From Comamonadaceae bacterium (GTDB lineage Bacteria; Pseudomonadota; Gammaproteobacteria; Burkholderiales; Burkholderiaceae_C), in contig CANEVH010000041.1 in the NCBI GenBank assembly GCA_947442105.1, positions 1 through 35,850 on the forward strand: a DNA stretch of 35,850 nucleotides. Reading direction: 5' to 3'. The position numbers and the translations under genes are program-made. Within the stretch, counting starts at the first letter, position 1, and each line of letters begins with the position of its first letter. Positions 9,418-18,194 of the stretch are shown piece by piece. The notes beneath the pieces are model-generated. The model was not told the DNA's origin and made no database searches. It was given only the letters and a program-made list of their open reading frames with translations.

Positions 9418-10427
9418 TGGCGGCTGACACCACCTCTTTGTTGGCCGATTTGCGTGGCCGCAACGCCCTGCCGCGCCGCCGGGCCATGGCCAAAGCCATC
9501 ACCTTGCTCGAATCCACCCGCACCGACCACCGTGCACAGGCCAACGGATTGCTGACCCAGATGTTGCCCTTCACCGGTGCCTCATTCCGTTTGGGCATCA
9601 GCGGCGTGCCGGGAGTGGGCAAAAGCACCTTCATTGAGGCGCTGGGCCTGTACCTGATTGCGCAAGGCCACCAGGTGGCGGTGCTGGCGGTGGACCCGTC
9701 TAGCAGCGTCTCGGGCGGCTCCATCCTCGGCGACAAAACCCGCATGGAGCGCTTGAGTGTTGCGCCCCAGGCCTATATCCGCCCCAGCCCGGCCAGCGGC
9801 ACCCTGGGCGGCGTGGCCGACAAGACGCGCGAATCCATGCTGGTGTGCGAGGCCGCCGGTTTTGATGTGGTGATTGTGGAAACCGTGGGCGTGGGCCAGT
9901 CGGAGACCGCAGTGGCGCAAATGACCGACATGTTTGTGCTGCTGCAACTGCCCAACGCCGGTGACGACTTGCAGGCCATTAAGAAAGGCGTGATGGAACT
10001 CGCCGATCTGGTGGTGATCAACAAGGCCGATCTGGATGTGGCCGCCGCCACACGCGCCCAGGCGCAAATCGACGGTGCCTTGCGCCTGCTGGGCCAGCAC
10101 GGCAACCCCGCCAACGTGCACCACGCAGCCAGCCAGTGGCACCCCAAGGTAATTCAAATCAGCGCGCTGCTGGGCCAGGGCGTGGAAGCTTTTTGGGCAG
10201 AGGTCTTGGAGTTCAAGGCGCTGCAAACAACGAATGGTCGCTTTGCCAGCCGCCGCCAAACCCAAGCGCTGGCCTGGATGTGGGAGCGTATTGACGCCGG
10301 GCTCAAGCAACGCTTCAAGGCCCAGCCCGAGGTTGCGGACTTGTTGCCCCGACTGAGCGAAGAAGTACGCTCCGGTCGCCTGCCCGCGTCCACCGCAGCG
10401 CGCCTGCTGCTGGAGGCGGGGCAATGA
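9417..10427 (+). CDS. meaB: Methylmalonyl-CoA mutase-associated G3E GTPase MeaB
   Basis: MeaB is a GTPase chaperone that gates loading of adenosylcobalamin into the mutase and removes damaged cofactor. The 336-residue product has Walker A GVPGVGKST (residues 63-71), the VDPSSSVSGGSILGDKTRM switch region, the VETVGVGQSE segment typical of MeaB/ArgK, and NKADL for guanine recognition. The C-terminal dimerisation arm ends SGRLPASTAARLLLEAG. The ATG overlaps the PIN toxin stop by one base, so translation is probably coupled to the toxin gene, while the partner enzyme scpA lies 760 bases upstream. It is convergent with the ccdB-like gene; the two stop codons are only a few bases apart. Confidence 0.95.
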   Translation: MAADTTSLLADLRGRNALPRRRAMAKAITLLESTRTDHRAQANGLLTQMLPFTGASFRLGISGVPGVGKSTFIEALGLYLIAQGHQVAVLAVDPSSSVSGGSILGDKTRMERLSVAPQAYIRPSPASGTLGGVADKTRESMLVCEAAGFDVVIVETVGVGQSETAVAQMTDMFVLLQLPNAGDDLQAIKKGVMELADLVVINKADLDVAAATRAQAQIDGALRLLGQHGNPANVHHAASQWHPKVIQISALLGQGVEAFWAEVLEFKALQTTNGRFASRRQTQALAWMWERIDAGLKQRFKAQPEVADLLPRLSEEVRSGRLPASTAARLLLEAGQ

Positions 10428-10432
10428 TTGTG

Positions 10433-10744
10433 TTACACGCCGCTGATCAGCGTGTCGAGCGCGGCGACGATGGTGTGGCTTTGGGCGCGACAGTCCAAAA
10501 CGCTGCGGCCCAGCCATTTGCTGGGCATGGCTGCGAGGTTGGGCGTCACCATGCGGTAGGTGCGGCCTTCGATTTCAAATTCAGGACTCAGTTGGGCAAT
10601 GGCCGGGAACGGCATGCGTTGCGCTGGATACAAAGGCACCACCACCCGCGAGGAAAGCCTGTCCAGCAAAGAGCTTTGAATGTCCAGCAGAAACGGTGCT
10701 TCGCCTTTGCTCGGTGCCAGGCTGGCGTGGATGTGGTACTGCAT
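10433..10744 (-). CDS. ccdB: CcdB-family toxin (putative gyrase poison)
   Basis: A 103-residue protein aligning in layout with CcdB: a strand-rich N-terminus (YHIHASL, PFLLDIQSSLLDRLSSRVVVPL), then YRMVTPNLAAMPSKWLGR (compare the MMTTDMASVP region of F-plasmid CcdB), and a C-terminal helix. CcdB binds the GyrA dimer and traps cleaved DNA. The final residues are LISGV rather than the MFWGI of F CcdB, so the Trp used for gyrase poisoning is missing. Its ATG overlaps the ccdA stop by one base (TAATG). It ends six bases from the end of meaB, facing it. Confidence 0.85.
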   Translation of the reverse strand: MQYHIHASLAPSKGEAPFLLDIQSSLLDRLSSRVVVPLYPAQRMPFPAIAQLSPEFEIEGRTYRMVTPNLAAMPSKWLGRSVLDCRAQSHTIVAALDTLISGV

Positions 10745-11004
10745 TACAGCTCCTTGCCAGACCACAGGGCATCACGCCATGCGTCATTCCATAGCCCGTT
10801 TTCCTCGACATGCCGGTTGTACGCATCAATGGCCTCCTTGTTGTCCTCCAGCCATTGCGCCTCGCGCAAGCGCTTCACTTGGCTTGCCAATGCCACTTCG
10901 AGCACCTGCGAGACGTTGACTTTGAGTTCTTTGGCCTGGCGCAGCAAGTCGCTGTTGACGCTGAGGTTGACCGGTTTTTTTACGGCTGTGGATTCGTAGG
11001 CCAT
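10744..11004 (-). CDS. ccdA: CcdA-family antitoxin
   Basis: An 86-residue antitoxin. The N-terminal ribbon-helix-helix part (KKPVNLSVNSDLLRQAKELK, VNVSQVLEVAL) would bind the operator. The C-terminal part, rich in acids and Trp (EDNKEAIDAYNRHVEENGLW), is the CcdB-wrapping tail, with the conserved NxAIxAYNxxVEExG wording of CcdA. The ATG at 11004 was chosen over a start at 11031 because it follows an AAGGA-like Shine-Dalgarno and starts just before the domain. It is divergent from pccB, with probable operator palindromes between them. Confidence 0.88.
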   Translation of the reverse strand: MAYESTAVKKPVNLSVNSDLLRQAKELKVNVSQVLEVALASQVKRLREAQWLEDNKEAIDAYNRHVEENGLWNDAWRDALWSGKEL

Positions 11005-11023
11005 GGCTGTTCCTTTGTTAATC

Positions 11024-11044
11024 ATGCGCATGCTTTATGCGCAT
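11024..11044. promoter_or_regulatory. Paired ATGCGCAT palindromes, probable CcdA/CcdB operator
   Basis: The 8-bp palindrome ATGCGCAT occurs twice (11024-11031 and 11037-11044), with starts 13 bases apart, in the short region between ccdA and pccB. Repeated palindromes here suit cooperative binding by a ribbon-helix-helix repressor. Since the pccB promoter must share this region, repression could also touch pccB. Confidence 0.5.
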
Positions 11045-11075
11045 CCGCTAAATTTTAGACAGAAAGGCATCTTCC

Positions 11076-12608
11076 ATGCACGACATTCTTGAACAACTAG
11101 AAGCCAAACGCGAACTCGCGCGCCAGGGCGGCGGCGCCAAGCGCATTGCCGCGCAGCACGGCAAAGGCAAACTCACCGCGCGCGAGCGCCTGGAGGTGCT
11201 GCTTGACGAAGGCACTTTCGAGGAATGGGACATGTTTGTCGAACACCGCTGCGTGGACTTTGGCATGGCGGACCAGAAGATTCCGGGCGATGGCGTGGTC
11301 ACCGGCTACGGCATGATCAACGGGCGTCTGGTGTTTGTGTACAGCCAAGACTTCACCGTGTTTGGCGGCGCGTTAAGCGAATCGCACGCCGAGAAGATTT
11401 GCAAGGTGATGGACCAGGCCATGAAGGTCGGCGCCCCGGTGATTGGCCTGAACGACTCGGGCGGCGCCCGCATCCAGGAGGGTGTGGCTTCTCTGGGTGG
11501 CTACGCCGAGGTGTTCCAGCGCAACGCCATGGCCAGCGGCGTGATTCCGCAGATCAGCATGATCATGGGGCCTTCAGCGGGCGGCGCGGTCTACAGCCCG
11601 GCCATGACCGACTTCATCTTCATGGTCAAGGATTCGAGCTATATGTTCGTCACCGGCCCCGAGGTGGTCAAAACCGTGACGCACGAAGAGGTGACGGCTG
11701 AAGAGCTGGGCGGCGCCATCACCCACACCACCAAAAGCGGCGTGGCCGACCTGGCCTTTGACAACGATGTGGAGGCGCTGTTGATGCTGCGCCGCTTGTA
11801 CAACTACTTGCCTCTGAGCAACCGCGAAAAAGCCCCGGTGCGCAAGAGCGGCGACCCAGCCGACCGCCTGGACAAAAGCCTGGACACACTGGTGCCCGAC
11901 AGCGCCAACAAGGCCTACGACATGAAGGAGCTGATCGTCAAAACCGTGGACGACGGCGACTTTTTCGAGATCCAGCCCGAGTACGCCAAAAACATCCTGA
12001 TCGGTTTTGCCCGCATGGACGGCCAAACGGTGGGCATCGTGACCAACCAGCCCCTGGTGCTGGCCGGTTGCCTGGACATCAAGAGCAGCATCAAGGCAGC
12101 GCGCTTTGTGCGCTTTTGCGATGCCTTCAATATCCCGGTCATCACCTTTGTGGACGTGCCCGGTTTTATGCCGGGTACTAGCCAAGAATATGGCGGCATC
12201 ATCAAACACGGCGCCAAATTGTTGTACGCCTACGCCGAATGCACGGTTCCCAAAATCACCGTCATCACCCGCAAGGCCTACGGCGGCGCCTACGACGTCA
12301 TGGCCTCCAAGCATCTGCGCGGCGACGTCAACTTTGCCTGGCCCAACGCCGAAATCGCAGTAATGGGCGCCAAAGGCGCGGTGGAAATCATCTTCCGCGA
12401 AGACAAAGGCGACCCCGAAAAGCTGGCCGCCAAAGAGGCCGAATACAAAGCCCGCTTCGCCAATCCCTTTGTGGCCGGTGCGCGTGGCTTTATTGACGAC
12501 GTGATTTTGCCCAGCGAAACCCGCAAACGCATTTGCCGGTCGCTGGTAATGCTCAAAGACAAAAAGATTGAGAACCCTTGGCGCAAACACGGGAATATTC
12601 CGCTTTAG
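11076..12608 (+). CDS. pccB: Propionyl-CoA carboxylase beta subunit (carboxyltransferase)
   Basis: The 510-residue carboxyltransferase moves CO2 from carboxybiotin to propionyl-CoA, giving (S)-methylmalonyl-CoA. Family signatures include [20 protein letters not shown] near the start, [32 protein letters not shown], the oxyanion-hole segment [17 protein letters not shown], and in the second half [20 protein letters not shown] and [18 protein letters not shown]. Length and the C-terminal [14 protein letters not shown] match PccB. The ATG has AGAAAGG upstream. A promoter should lie at 11005-11075, shared with ccdA. It pairs with pccA, about 600 bases downstream beyond an unrelated small gene. 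Confidence 0.96.
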   Translation: MHDILEQLEAKRELARQGGGAKRIAAQHGKGKLTARERLEVLLDEGTFEEWDMFVEHRCVDFGMADQKIPGDGVVTGYGMINGRLVFVYSQDFTVFGGALSESHAEKICKVMDQAMKVGAPVIGLNDSGGARIQEGVASLGGYAEVFQRNAMASGVIPQISMIMGPSAGGAVYSPAMTDFIFMVKDSSYMFVTGPEVVKTVTHEEVTAEELGGAITHTTKSGVADLAFDNDVEALLMLRRLYNYLPLSNREKAPVRKSGDPADRLDKSLDTLVPDSANKAYDMKELIVKTVDDGDFFEIQPEYAKNILIGFARMDGQTVGIVTNQPLVLAGCLDIKSSIKAARFVRFCDAFNIPVITFVDVPGFMPGTSQEYGGIIKHGAKLLYAYAECTVPKITVITRKAYGGAYDVMASKHLRGDVNFAWPNAEIAVMGAKGAVEIIFREDKGDPEKLAAKEAEYKARFANPFVAGARGFIDDVILPSETRKRICRSLVMLKDKKIENPWRKHGNIPL

Positions 12609-12611
12609 GCC

Positions 12612-13106
12612 ATGCATAAGTTCACTATTTTGTTTTTTTTGGGAACACTATTTTCCAATCATGTGTATGCGAATGATGAGTGGGAGCAGTGCTCAATTCT
12701 TTTTACCTATTCACAACTTAGGGCGGACGTAAAGAACTCAGTCGTACCTCAGCGCCTAAAGGAACTTTTGACGCAAGAAAATAGGACACTGATGGAGTCT
12801 CAGACTTCTGATGGCCTTTCTGATCAAGTGCGCACGCTAACAACCTGCGTTCAACGTATCGATCCTCGAATTCAAAGCGCCAAGGTTGAACAATGTTTTC
12901 CGAGTTTCATGGTTTTTCCGATGGCTTTTGTCTTTCGCCAGCAATCCTTAGATGAAAAAACTGCGCGTTCACTGAACGCCCCGTCCTTGGACGAAAAGCA
13001 AGTGGATCAAATGATCAAGTTCATTTACGCAAAGCCTATCCCTGAGCCTGGGAAAAGGCTCAGCAGTAAATGGAGTGGTGAATGGATGAGACAGTGTTTG
13101 AGTTAA
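12612..13106 (+). CDS. Unrecognised small secreted (periplasmic) protein
   Basis: I do not recognise this 164-residue protein. Residues 1-20 (MHKFTILFFLGTLFSNHVYA) form a clear Sec signal peptide with cleavage expected before NDEW. The mature part has four cysteines (one near the start, two in the middle, one near the C-terminus), enough for two disulfides, and ends in a basic/aromatic segment. It begins three bases after pccB and stops about 100 bases before pccA, so it is probably cotranscribed. Its DNA is visibly richer in A/T and uses codons such as TTT, AAA and TCA more than its neighbours, suggesting later acquisition. No function can be inferred. Confidence 0.75.
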   Translation: MHKFTILFFLGTLFSNHVYANDEWEQCSILFTYSQLRADVKNSVVPQRLKELLTQENRTLMESQTSDGLSDQVRTLTTCVQRIDPRIQSAKVEQCFPSFMVFPMAFVFRQQSLDEKTARSLNAPSLDEKQVDQMIKFIYAKPIPEPGKRLSSKWSGEWMRQCLS

Positions 13107-13212
13107 TGAACTATTGCCTTGTGCCTCTATGCCACAGGTGGATTGCTGGGAATTGCTGGTCAGACCGTCACTGACTTCGTTTTATATGTAATTTTTGAGA
13201 TGGAGACTGGTA

Positions 13213-15261
13213 ATGTTTACCAAAATTTTGATCGCCAACCGTGGCGAAATCGCCTGCCGCGTTATCACCACCGCCCGCAAAATGGGCATCCAAACCGTGG
13301 CCGTTTATTCGGATGCGGACAAAGACGCACGCCACGTTATGCTGGCCGACGAGGCGGTGCATATTGGCCCTGCGCCTAGCCGAGAGAGTTATTTGCTGGC
13401 CGACAAAATCATCGCCGCCTGCAAACAAACCGGCGCGCAGGCGGTGCATCCGGGCTATGGCTTTTTGAGCGAGAACGCCGAGTTCTCGCGCCGCTGTGAA
13501 GAAGAGGGCATCGTCTTCATCGGCCCCAAGCACTATTCGATTGCCGCCATGGGCGACAAGATTGAGTCCAAAAAGCTAGCAGGCGCGGCGGGCGTGAACT
13601 GCATTCCCGGTGTGAACGACGCCATCGACACACCCGAGCGAGCGGTAGAAATCGCCAAAGGCATTGGCTACCCTGTCATGATCAAGGCCAGTGCGGGCGG
13701 CGGCGGCAAGGGCTTGCGCGTGGCGTTTAACGACAAAGAGGCGTTTGAAGGCTTTGCCAGCTGCCGCAACGAAGCCCGCAACAGCTTTGGCGACGACCGC
13801 GTTTTCATCGAGAAGTTTGTTGAAGAGCCGCGCCATATTGAGATTCAACTCATCGGCGACAGCCACGGCAACGTGCTTTATCTGAACGAGCGCGAATGTT
13901 CTATCCAGCGCCGCCACCAAAAGGTGATTGAAGAGGCGCCCAGCCCGTTTATCAGTGATGCCACCCGCAAAGCCATGGGCGAGCAGGCGGTGCAACTGGC
14001 CAAGGCGGTCAAGTACCAGAGCGCGGGCACTGTGGAGTTTGTGGTCGGCAAGGACCAGAGCTTTTACTTCTTAGAAATGAACACCCGCTTGCAAGTGGAG
14101 CACCCGGTCACCGAGGCCATCACCGGCCTGGACCTGGTGGAGCTGATGATTCGCGTGGCCGCAGGCGAAACACTGCCGCTCACGCAAGCCGAGGTCCAGC
14201 GCAATGGCTGGGCGATGGAATGCCGCATCAGCGCCGAAGACCCATTCCGCGGCTTTTTGCCTTCCACCGGCCGTCTGGTGCGCTTTGCACCGCCCACGCA
14301 AACCATGTGGCAGGGCGATACCGCGCACCTGCACGGCGTGCGCGTGGACACCGGCGTGCAAGACGGCGGCGAGATTCCGATGTATTACGACTCGATGATC
14401 GCCAAGCTCATCGTCCACGGCACCGACCGTCTGGACGCGATTGCCAAGATGCGCGAGGCGCTCAACGGCTTTGTGATTCGTGGCGTGTCGAGCAACATTC
14501 CCTTTCAGGCGGCGCTGCTGGCCCACCCGAAGTTTGTGGCGGGCGACTTCAACACCGGTTTTATTGCCGAACACTACGCCCACGGCTTTCGCGCCGAAGA
14601 CGTGCCGCACGACGACCCCTTGTTCCTGGTCGCCCTGGCCGCCTTTGTGCGCCGCAAGTCGCGCGAGCGCGCGGCCACCATCAGCGGGCAGTTGCCGGGT
14701 TACGCGGTGAACGCGGGCAAAGACTATGTGGTCGTCACCCTGGCCGAGGACGGCCAGCACAGGTACACGCCAGTGCACGTGGACGAATTCCATGGCGAGC
14801 TGGGATCGGCGCGCGTGAGGGTAGGGGCGTCTGACTATGAAATTCGCAGCCCCTCGCGCCTGAACGACATCGCCATCACCGGCACGGTCAATGGGCGCGC
14901 CTTTGTTGCGCAAGTCGAGCGCGGCACGCCCAAAAATCCGCTGGCGCTGCGCGTGCAGCACAACGGCACGCGCATCGACGCCCTGGTCGTCTCACCGCGC
15001 ATGGCCGAGTTGCATGCGCTCATGCCCTTCAAGGCGCCACCGGACCTGAGCCGATTCATCCTCTCCCCCATGCCCGGCCTGCTGGTGCAGGTGGCGGTAG
15101 TGCCCGGCCAAAAAGTGCAGGCCGGCGAACGCGTGGCCGTGATTGAGGCGATGAAAATGGAAAACGTCCTGTTCGCCGCCGCCGACGGCGTGGTCAGCAA
15201 GGTCATGGCCGCCCAAGGCGAAAGCCTGTCGGTGGACCAGCCGATTGTGGAATTTGCATGA
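13213..15261 (+). CDS. pccA: Propionyl-CoA carboxylase alpha subunit (biotin carboxylase plus biotin carrier)
   Basis: The 682-residue alpha subunit carboxylates its own biotin with ATP and bicarbonate, then presents it to PccB. In order: biotin carboxylase N-domain (FTKILIANRGEIACRVITTA), ATP-grasp with KASAGGGGKGLRV and FIEKFVEEPRHIEIQ, catalytic EMNTRLQVEHPVTE, the BT-type linker (about 460-600), and a C-terminal biotinyl domain with EAMKMEN, K648 being the biotin site. The ATG at 13213 follows GGAG; an upstream GTG at 13195 would add six residues. It forms the PccAB complex with the upstream pccB product. The stop overlaps the next gene's start. Confidence 0.96.
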   Translation: MFTKILIANRGEIACRVITTARKMGIQTVAVYSDADKDARHVMLADEAVHIGPAPSRESYLLADKIIAACKQTGAQAVHPGYGFLSENAEFSRRCEEEGIVFIGPKHYSIAAMGDKIESKKLAGAAGVNCIPGVNDAIDTPERAVEIAKGIGYPVMIKASAGGGGKGLRVAFNDKEAFEGFASCRNEARNSFGDDRVFIEKFVEEPRHIEIQLIGDSHGNVLYLNERECSIQRRHQKVIEEAPSPFISDATRKAMGEQAVQLAKAVKYQSAGTVEFVVGKDQSFYFLEMNTRLQVEHPVTEAITGLDLVELMIRVAAGETLPLTQAEVQRNGWAMECRISAEDPFRGFLPSTGRLVRFAPPTQTMWQGDTAHLHGVRVDTGVQDGGEIPMYYDSMIAKLIVHGTDRLDAIAKMREALNGFVIRGVSSNIPFQAALLAHPKFVAGDFNTGFIAEHYAHGFRAEDVPHDDPLFLVALAAFVRRKSRERAATISGQLPGYAVNAGKDYVVVTLAEDGQHRYTPVHVDEFHGELGSARVRVGASDYEIRSPSRLNDIAITGTVNGRAFVAQVERGTPKNPLALRVQHNGTRIDALVVSPRMAELHALMPFKAPPDLSRFILSPMPGLLVQVAVVPGQKVQAGERVAVIEAMKMENVLFAAADGVVSKVMAAQGESLSVDQPIVEFA

Positions 15262-17375
15262 TGCAAAGCGGCGTGTCTGGCTTGCAGCGCTTGCTCGCTT
15301 TGCCCTTGCCGCACGGTCTTGCGCTGGTGTTGCTAGTGCTGGTGCTGGTGCTGGGTGCTGGCGTGGGCCACGCCGCGCCCGCAAACCCAGCACCACAGGT
15401 AGAGCTTTTGAACCAGCGCATTGCCACCTTGGAAGCCCAGGCCATGCAAGAGCGATTGCAACGTCTGGAACTTCACCAACAAGACGCTGACAAAGCACAA
15501 AAAGACCAGCAAGACAAACAGCAAACCGCGCTGCTAGAAATGCAGCGCAAAAGCGTGGACTGGTGGTTGACCGCCATCGGATTAATGCTCACCGTGCTGG
15601 GTGCCGTTGTGGCCCTGGTGGGCTTTTGGCTGCCGCGCGAAGCCCGTGCTCGCATCAAGGCCGACCGCGCGGATTTGGACGCGATGCTCAAGGATGCGCG
15701 TGAGGCGATTGCCACTCTGCGCAAGCACGAACAAGCCGCGAATGACGCCGCCGCAGGTGCAAAAGCCGATGCCAAACAAATTGAAACTTTGCGACAAAGT
15801 GTGGAAAGCTACCGGTCAGATGCCTCCGAAAACAAATCCCCCCATCCCAACCTAGACGCACGCGAAGACGCGCTCAAACTACAAGCTTCGCCACTGGCGA
15901 GCGACGCCGACCGCTTGCGCGCCAAAGCAATCCTTGCCAGCGAACAAGAGGGCGCCGAAACAAGCTTTGCCCTTGGGGAAAAAGCCTACACCCTGTGGGC
16001 CGCGCTGGCGGAACTGAACGCTTCCGACCACGGTGCGCATTTCAATGCAGGGCGTTGGGCGCATAGTCTGAGAGATATGGCCAAAGGCGATGAAAAGAAT
16101 CGTTGGTTTAACAAGAGTGCGCATCACTATGCCGAAGCCTTGCGCATCAAGCCCGATCTGCACGAAGCGGCCAACAACTGGGGCTATGACCTTAATGATC
16201 AAGCACAGGCAGCTGCCGCTGTCGGTGCCTTGGACACCGCCAGAGGCCTGTGGAGCCAAGCGGCAGAAAAGTACGCACTGGCCTTGAAAATCAAACCCGA
16301 CAAGCACGAAGCCGCCACCAACTGGGGCAATGCCCTTGGTGCACAAGCACAGACCGAGGCCGCTGCCGGTGCCTTGGACACCGCCAGAGGCCTGTGGAGC
16401 CAAGCGGCAGAAAAGTACGCAATGGCTTTGAAGATTAAGCCCGACAAGCACGCCGCCGCCATCAACTGGGGCAATGCCCTTGGTGCACAAGCAAAGACCG
16501 AGGCCGCTTCCGGTGCCTTGGACGCTGCCAGAGGTCTGTGGAGCCAAGTGGCAGAAAAGTACGCACTGGCCTTGAAGATCAAGCCCGACAAGCACGAAGC
16601 CGTTTACAACTGGGGCATTGCCCTAGGTGCACAAGCATGTGCTGAAGCCGCTGCCGGTGCCATGGACACTTCCAGAAGCCTGTGGAGCCAAGCGGCTGAA
16701 AAGTACGAACTGGCCTTGAAAATCAACCCAAATAATCACGAAGCCGCCAACAACTGGGGCATTGCCCTTGATGCACAAGCAAAGACCGAGGCTGCTGCTG
16801 GTGCCTTGGACAACGCCAGAGGCCTGTGGAGCCAAGCGAAAGAAAAGTACGCACTGGCCTTGAAAATCAAGCCCGACAAGCACGAAGCCGTTTACAACTG
16901 GGGCATTGCCCTAGGTGCACAAGCATGTGCTGAAGCCGCTGCCGGTGCCTTGGATACTGCCAGAGGGCTGTGGAGCCAATCGGCAGAAAAGTTCGCACTG
17001 GCCTTGAAAATCAAGCCCGACACGCACGAAGCCGCAGCCAACTGGGGCACTGCGCTTCTTGTACAAGCAAGTGCGGAGGCCAAGGAGGGTGATGTGGCGG
17101 CAGCAAATGGCCTTTTGAACAAGGCGCAAAGCCTCTTTACCGACCAAGTGTCGCAGTACCCCAATGCTGCGCCGACGCTGGCCTATAACTGGGCTTGTTT
17201 ACATGGCCTTCAGGGACACGCGGCGGCCTGCGTGGCGCAGCTAGAAATCGCCCGAGCGGGCAACACCTTGCCCAACAAAGAGCACCTTCAAAAAGACAAA
17301 GACCTGGACCTGGTACGCCACTCGCCTGAATTTACCGATTGGTGGAAGCGGCATTTTGGCGACGACCCGACTTGA
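15258..17375 (+). CDS. Membrane-anchored TPR protein with seven 48-residue repeats
   Basis: A 705-residue protein of unknown role. Residues 10-40 form a signal or anchor segment (LALVLLVLVLVLGAGVGHA). About 45-95 is a Gln/charged coiled coil and a second membrane segment follows (WWLTAIGLMLTVLGAVVALV, about 100-125). A further coiled coil runs to about 200, then tetratricopeptide-like repeats. From about residue 287, seven 48-residue units (consensus AEKYALALKIKPDKHEA, NWGIALGAQA, AGALDTARGLWSQ) continue to about 622. The C-terminal 80 residues hold one more degenerate unit (AYNWACLHGLQGH) and end FTDWWKRHFGDDPT. The ATG overlaps the pccA stop (ATGA), implying coupled translation. A scaffold role at the membrane is possible but unproven. 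Confidence 0.8.
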   Translation: MMQSGVSGLQRLLALPLPHGLALVLLVLVLVLGAGVGHAAPANPAPQVELLNQRIATLEAQAMQERLQRLELHQQDADKAQKDQQDKQQTALLEMQRKSVDWWLTAIGLMLTVLGAVVALVGFWLPREARARIKADRADLDAMLKDAREAIATLRKHEQAANDAAAGAKADAKQIETLRQSVESYRSDASENKSPHPNLDAREDALKLQASPLASDADRLRAKAILASEQEGAETSFALGEKAYTLWAALAELNASDHGAHFNAGRWAHSLRDMAKGDEKNRWFNKSAHHYAEALRIKPDLHEAANNWGYDLNDQAQAAAAVGALDTARGLWSQAAEKYALALKIKPDKHEAATNWGNALGAQAQTEAAAGALDTARGLWSQAAEKYAMALKIKPDKHAAAINWGNALGAQAKTEAASGALDAARGLWSQVAEKYALALKIKPDKHEAVYNWGIALGAQACAEAAAGAMDTSRSLWSQAAEKYELALKINPNNHEAANNWGIALDAQAKTEAAAGALDNARGLWSQAKEKYALALKIKPDKHEAVYNWGIALGAQACAEAAAGALDTARGLWSQSAEKFALALKIKPDTHEAAANWGTALLVQASAEAKEGDVAAANGLLNKAQSLFTDQVSQYPNAAPTLAYNWACLHGLQGHAAACVAQLEIARAGNTLPNKEHLQKDKDLDLVRHSPEFTDWWKRHFGDDPT
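16116..17123. repeat. Seven tandem 144-bp repeats inside the TPR gene
   Basis: In-frame units start at about 16116, 16260, 16404, 16548, 16692, 16836 and 16980. Units 4 (16548) and 6 (16836) are almost identical over roughly 100 bases, while unit 5 differs, which points to a recent 288-bp two-unit duplication or gene conversion. Length variation between strains is likely. Confidence 0.85.
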
Positions 17376-17414
17376 GCTTTTGTATTTAACGCCACCTCAC
17401 CGCAGCTACCCCCT

Positions 17415-17963
17415 ATGAACCACCCACAAGTGAACCAAATACCAACAGCAAGCAAAGAAAGCGCCCAGAGGTCAAGCGCGGTAAATCGCCCCTTCACCGT
17501 CTTGGGCGTGCAGCAAATCGCCATTGGCGGCCCGGACAAGCTGCGCCTGCAAAAGCTCTGGGTAGAGATGCTGGGGCTGGAGGTCACCGGCACATTCAAG
17601 AGCGAACGCGAAAACGTGGACGAGGACATTTGCGCTATTGGCAGCGGCCCCTTCAAGGTCGAGGTCGATTTGATGCAGCCCATAGACCCGGACAAAAAGC
17701 CCGCAGTCCACACCACGCCACTCAACCACATTGGCCTGTGGATTGACGACCTGCCACTTGCGGTGGAGTGGCTCACTAAGCAAGGCGTGCGCTTTGCGCC
17801 GGGTGGCATCCGCAAGGGCGCAGCGGGTTTTGATATTTGCTTTTTGCACCCCAAGGCGAATGACGAGTTCCCTATCGCCGGGGAGGGCGTGCTCATTGAG
17901 CTGGTGCAGGCGCCGCCTGAGGTGGTTGGTGCGTTTGCGCGGTTTGCGCAGGCCAGCGGCTAA
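17415..17963 (+). CDS. VOC-superfamily protein, methylmalonyl-CoA epimerase candidate
   Basis: A 182-residue vicinal-oxygen-chelate protein. The first beta-alpha module starts at [20 protein letters not shown], and the second starts at [18 protein letters not shown] and ends FLHPKANDE...[10 protein letters not shown], wording close to methylmalonyl-CoA epimerase. Metal-ligand positions would be Q34 (usually His in the epimerase), H105 and E162. An epimerase is needed to turn the (S)-methylmalonyl-CoA made by PccAB into the (R) form used by the mutase, and no other candidate lies in the window, so context supports the role. It could instead be a glyoxalase-like enzyme. The first 25 residues are extra and probably disordered. 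No clear Shine-Dalgarno precedes the ATG. Confidence 0.7.
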   Translation: MNHPQVNQIPTASKESAQRSSAVNRPFTVLGVQQIAIGGPDKLRLQKLWVEMLGLEVTGTFKSERENVDEDICAIGSGPFKVEVDLMQPIDPDKKPAVHTTPLNHIGLWIDDLPLAVEWLTKQGVRFAPGGIRKGAAGFDICFLHPKANDEFPIAGEGVLIELVQAPPEVVGAFARFAQASG

Positions 17964-17983
17964 CTACCCCCCTATCCCCCCAA

Positions 17984-18016
17984 CCCCCTTTCCACCCCGG
18001 CGGGGTAGAAAGGGGG
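17984..18016. terminator. Strong G/C hairpin after the propionate locus
   Basis: Arms CCCCCTTTC (17984-17992) and GAAAGGGGG (18008-18016) pair perfectly around an inner CCCCG/CGGGG stem (17995-17999, 18001-18005). It begins 21 bases after the VOC stop. There is no long T-run, so it may be an RNA-stabilising or boundary hairpin rather than a classical terminator. Confidence 0.55.
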
Positions 18017-18159
18017 AGCCAAACAGCCACATTTGATTTTGTCGCTCCGGCCAGGCTTCTACTGGCCTAGCGCCTGTGGGTACGCCTGCCGCACTTTGGA
18101 ACGGCGCCGTCGCCGCGACGGCTTTCGGGGTTTGGGTGGAGCAGCATCCTGGAAGATTT

Positions 18160-18194
18160 GGTGTTCGGTGTTCGGTGTTCGGTGTTCGGTGTTC
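18160..18194. repeat. Five perfect copies of a 7-bp tandem repeat
   Basis: GGTGTTC is repeated five times without error. Copy number is likely to vary between strains by slippage. It is not inside a convincing gene, so phase variation of a protein is not supported. Confidence 0.85.

Noticed and set aside
13107..13212. Small gene between the orphan secreted protein and pccA
   Set aside because: Candidate frames are about 20 codons or run into pccA out of frame, without a ribosome binding site.
16116..17123. Regular repeats that might suggest a CRISPR array
   Set aside because: Units are 144 bp, in frame and code for TPR-like repeats; there are no spacers and no cas genes.
18160..18194. Heptamer repeat as a phase-variation switch
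   Set aside because: No credible gene contains or immediately follows it; only a repeat is reported.
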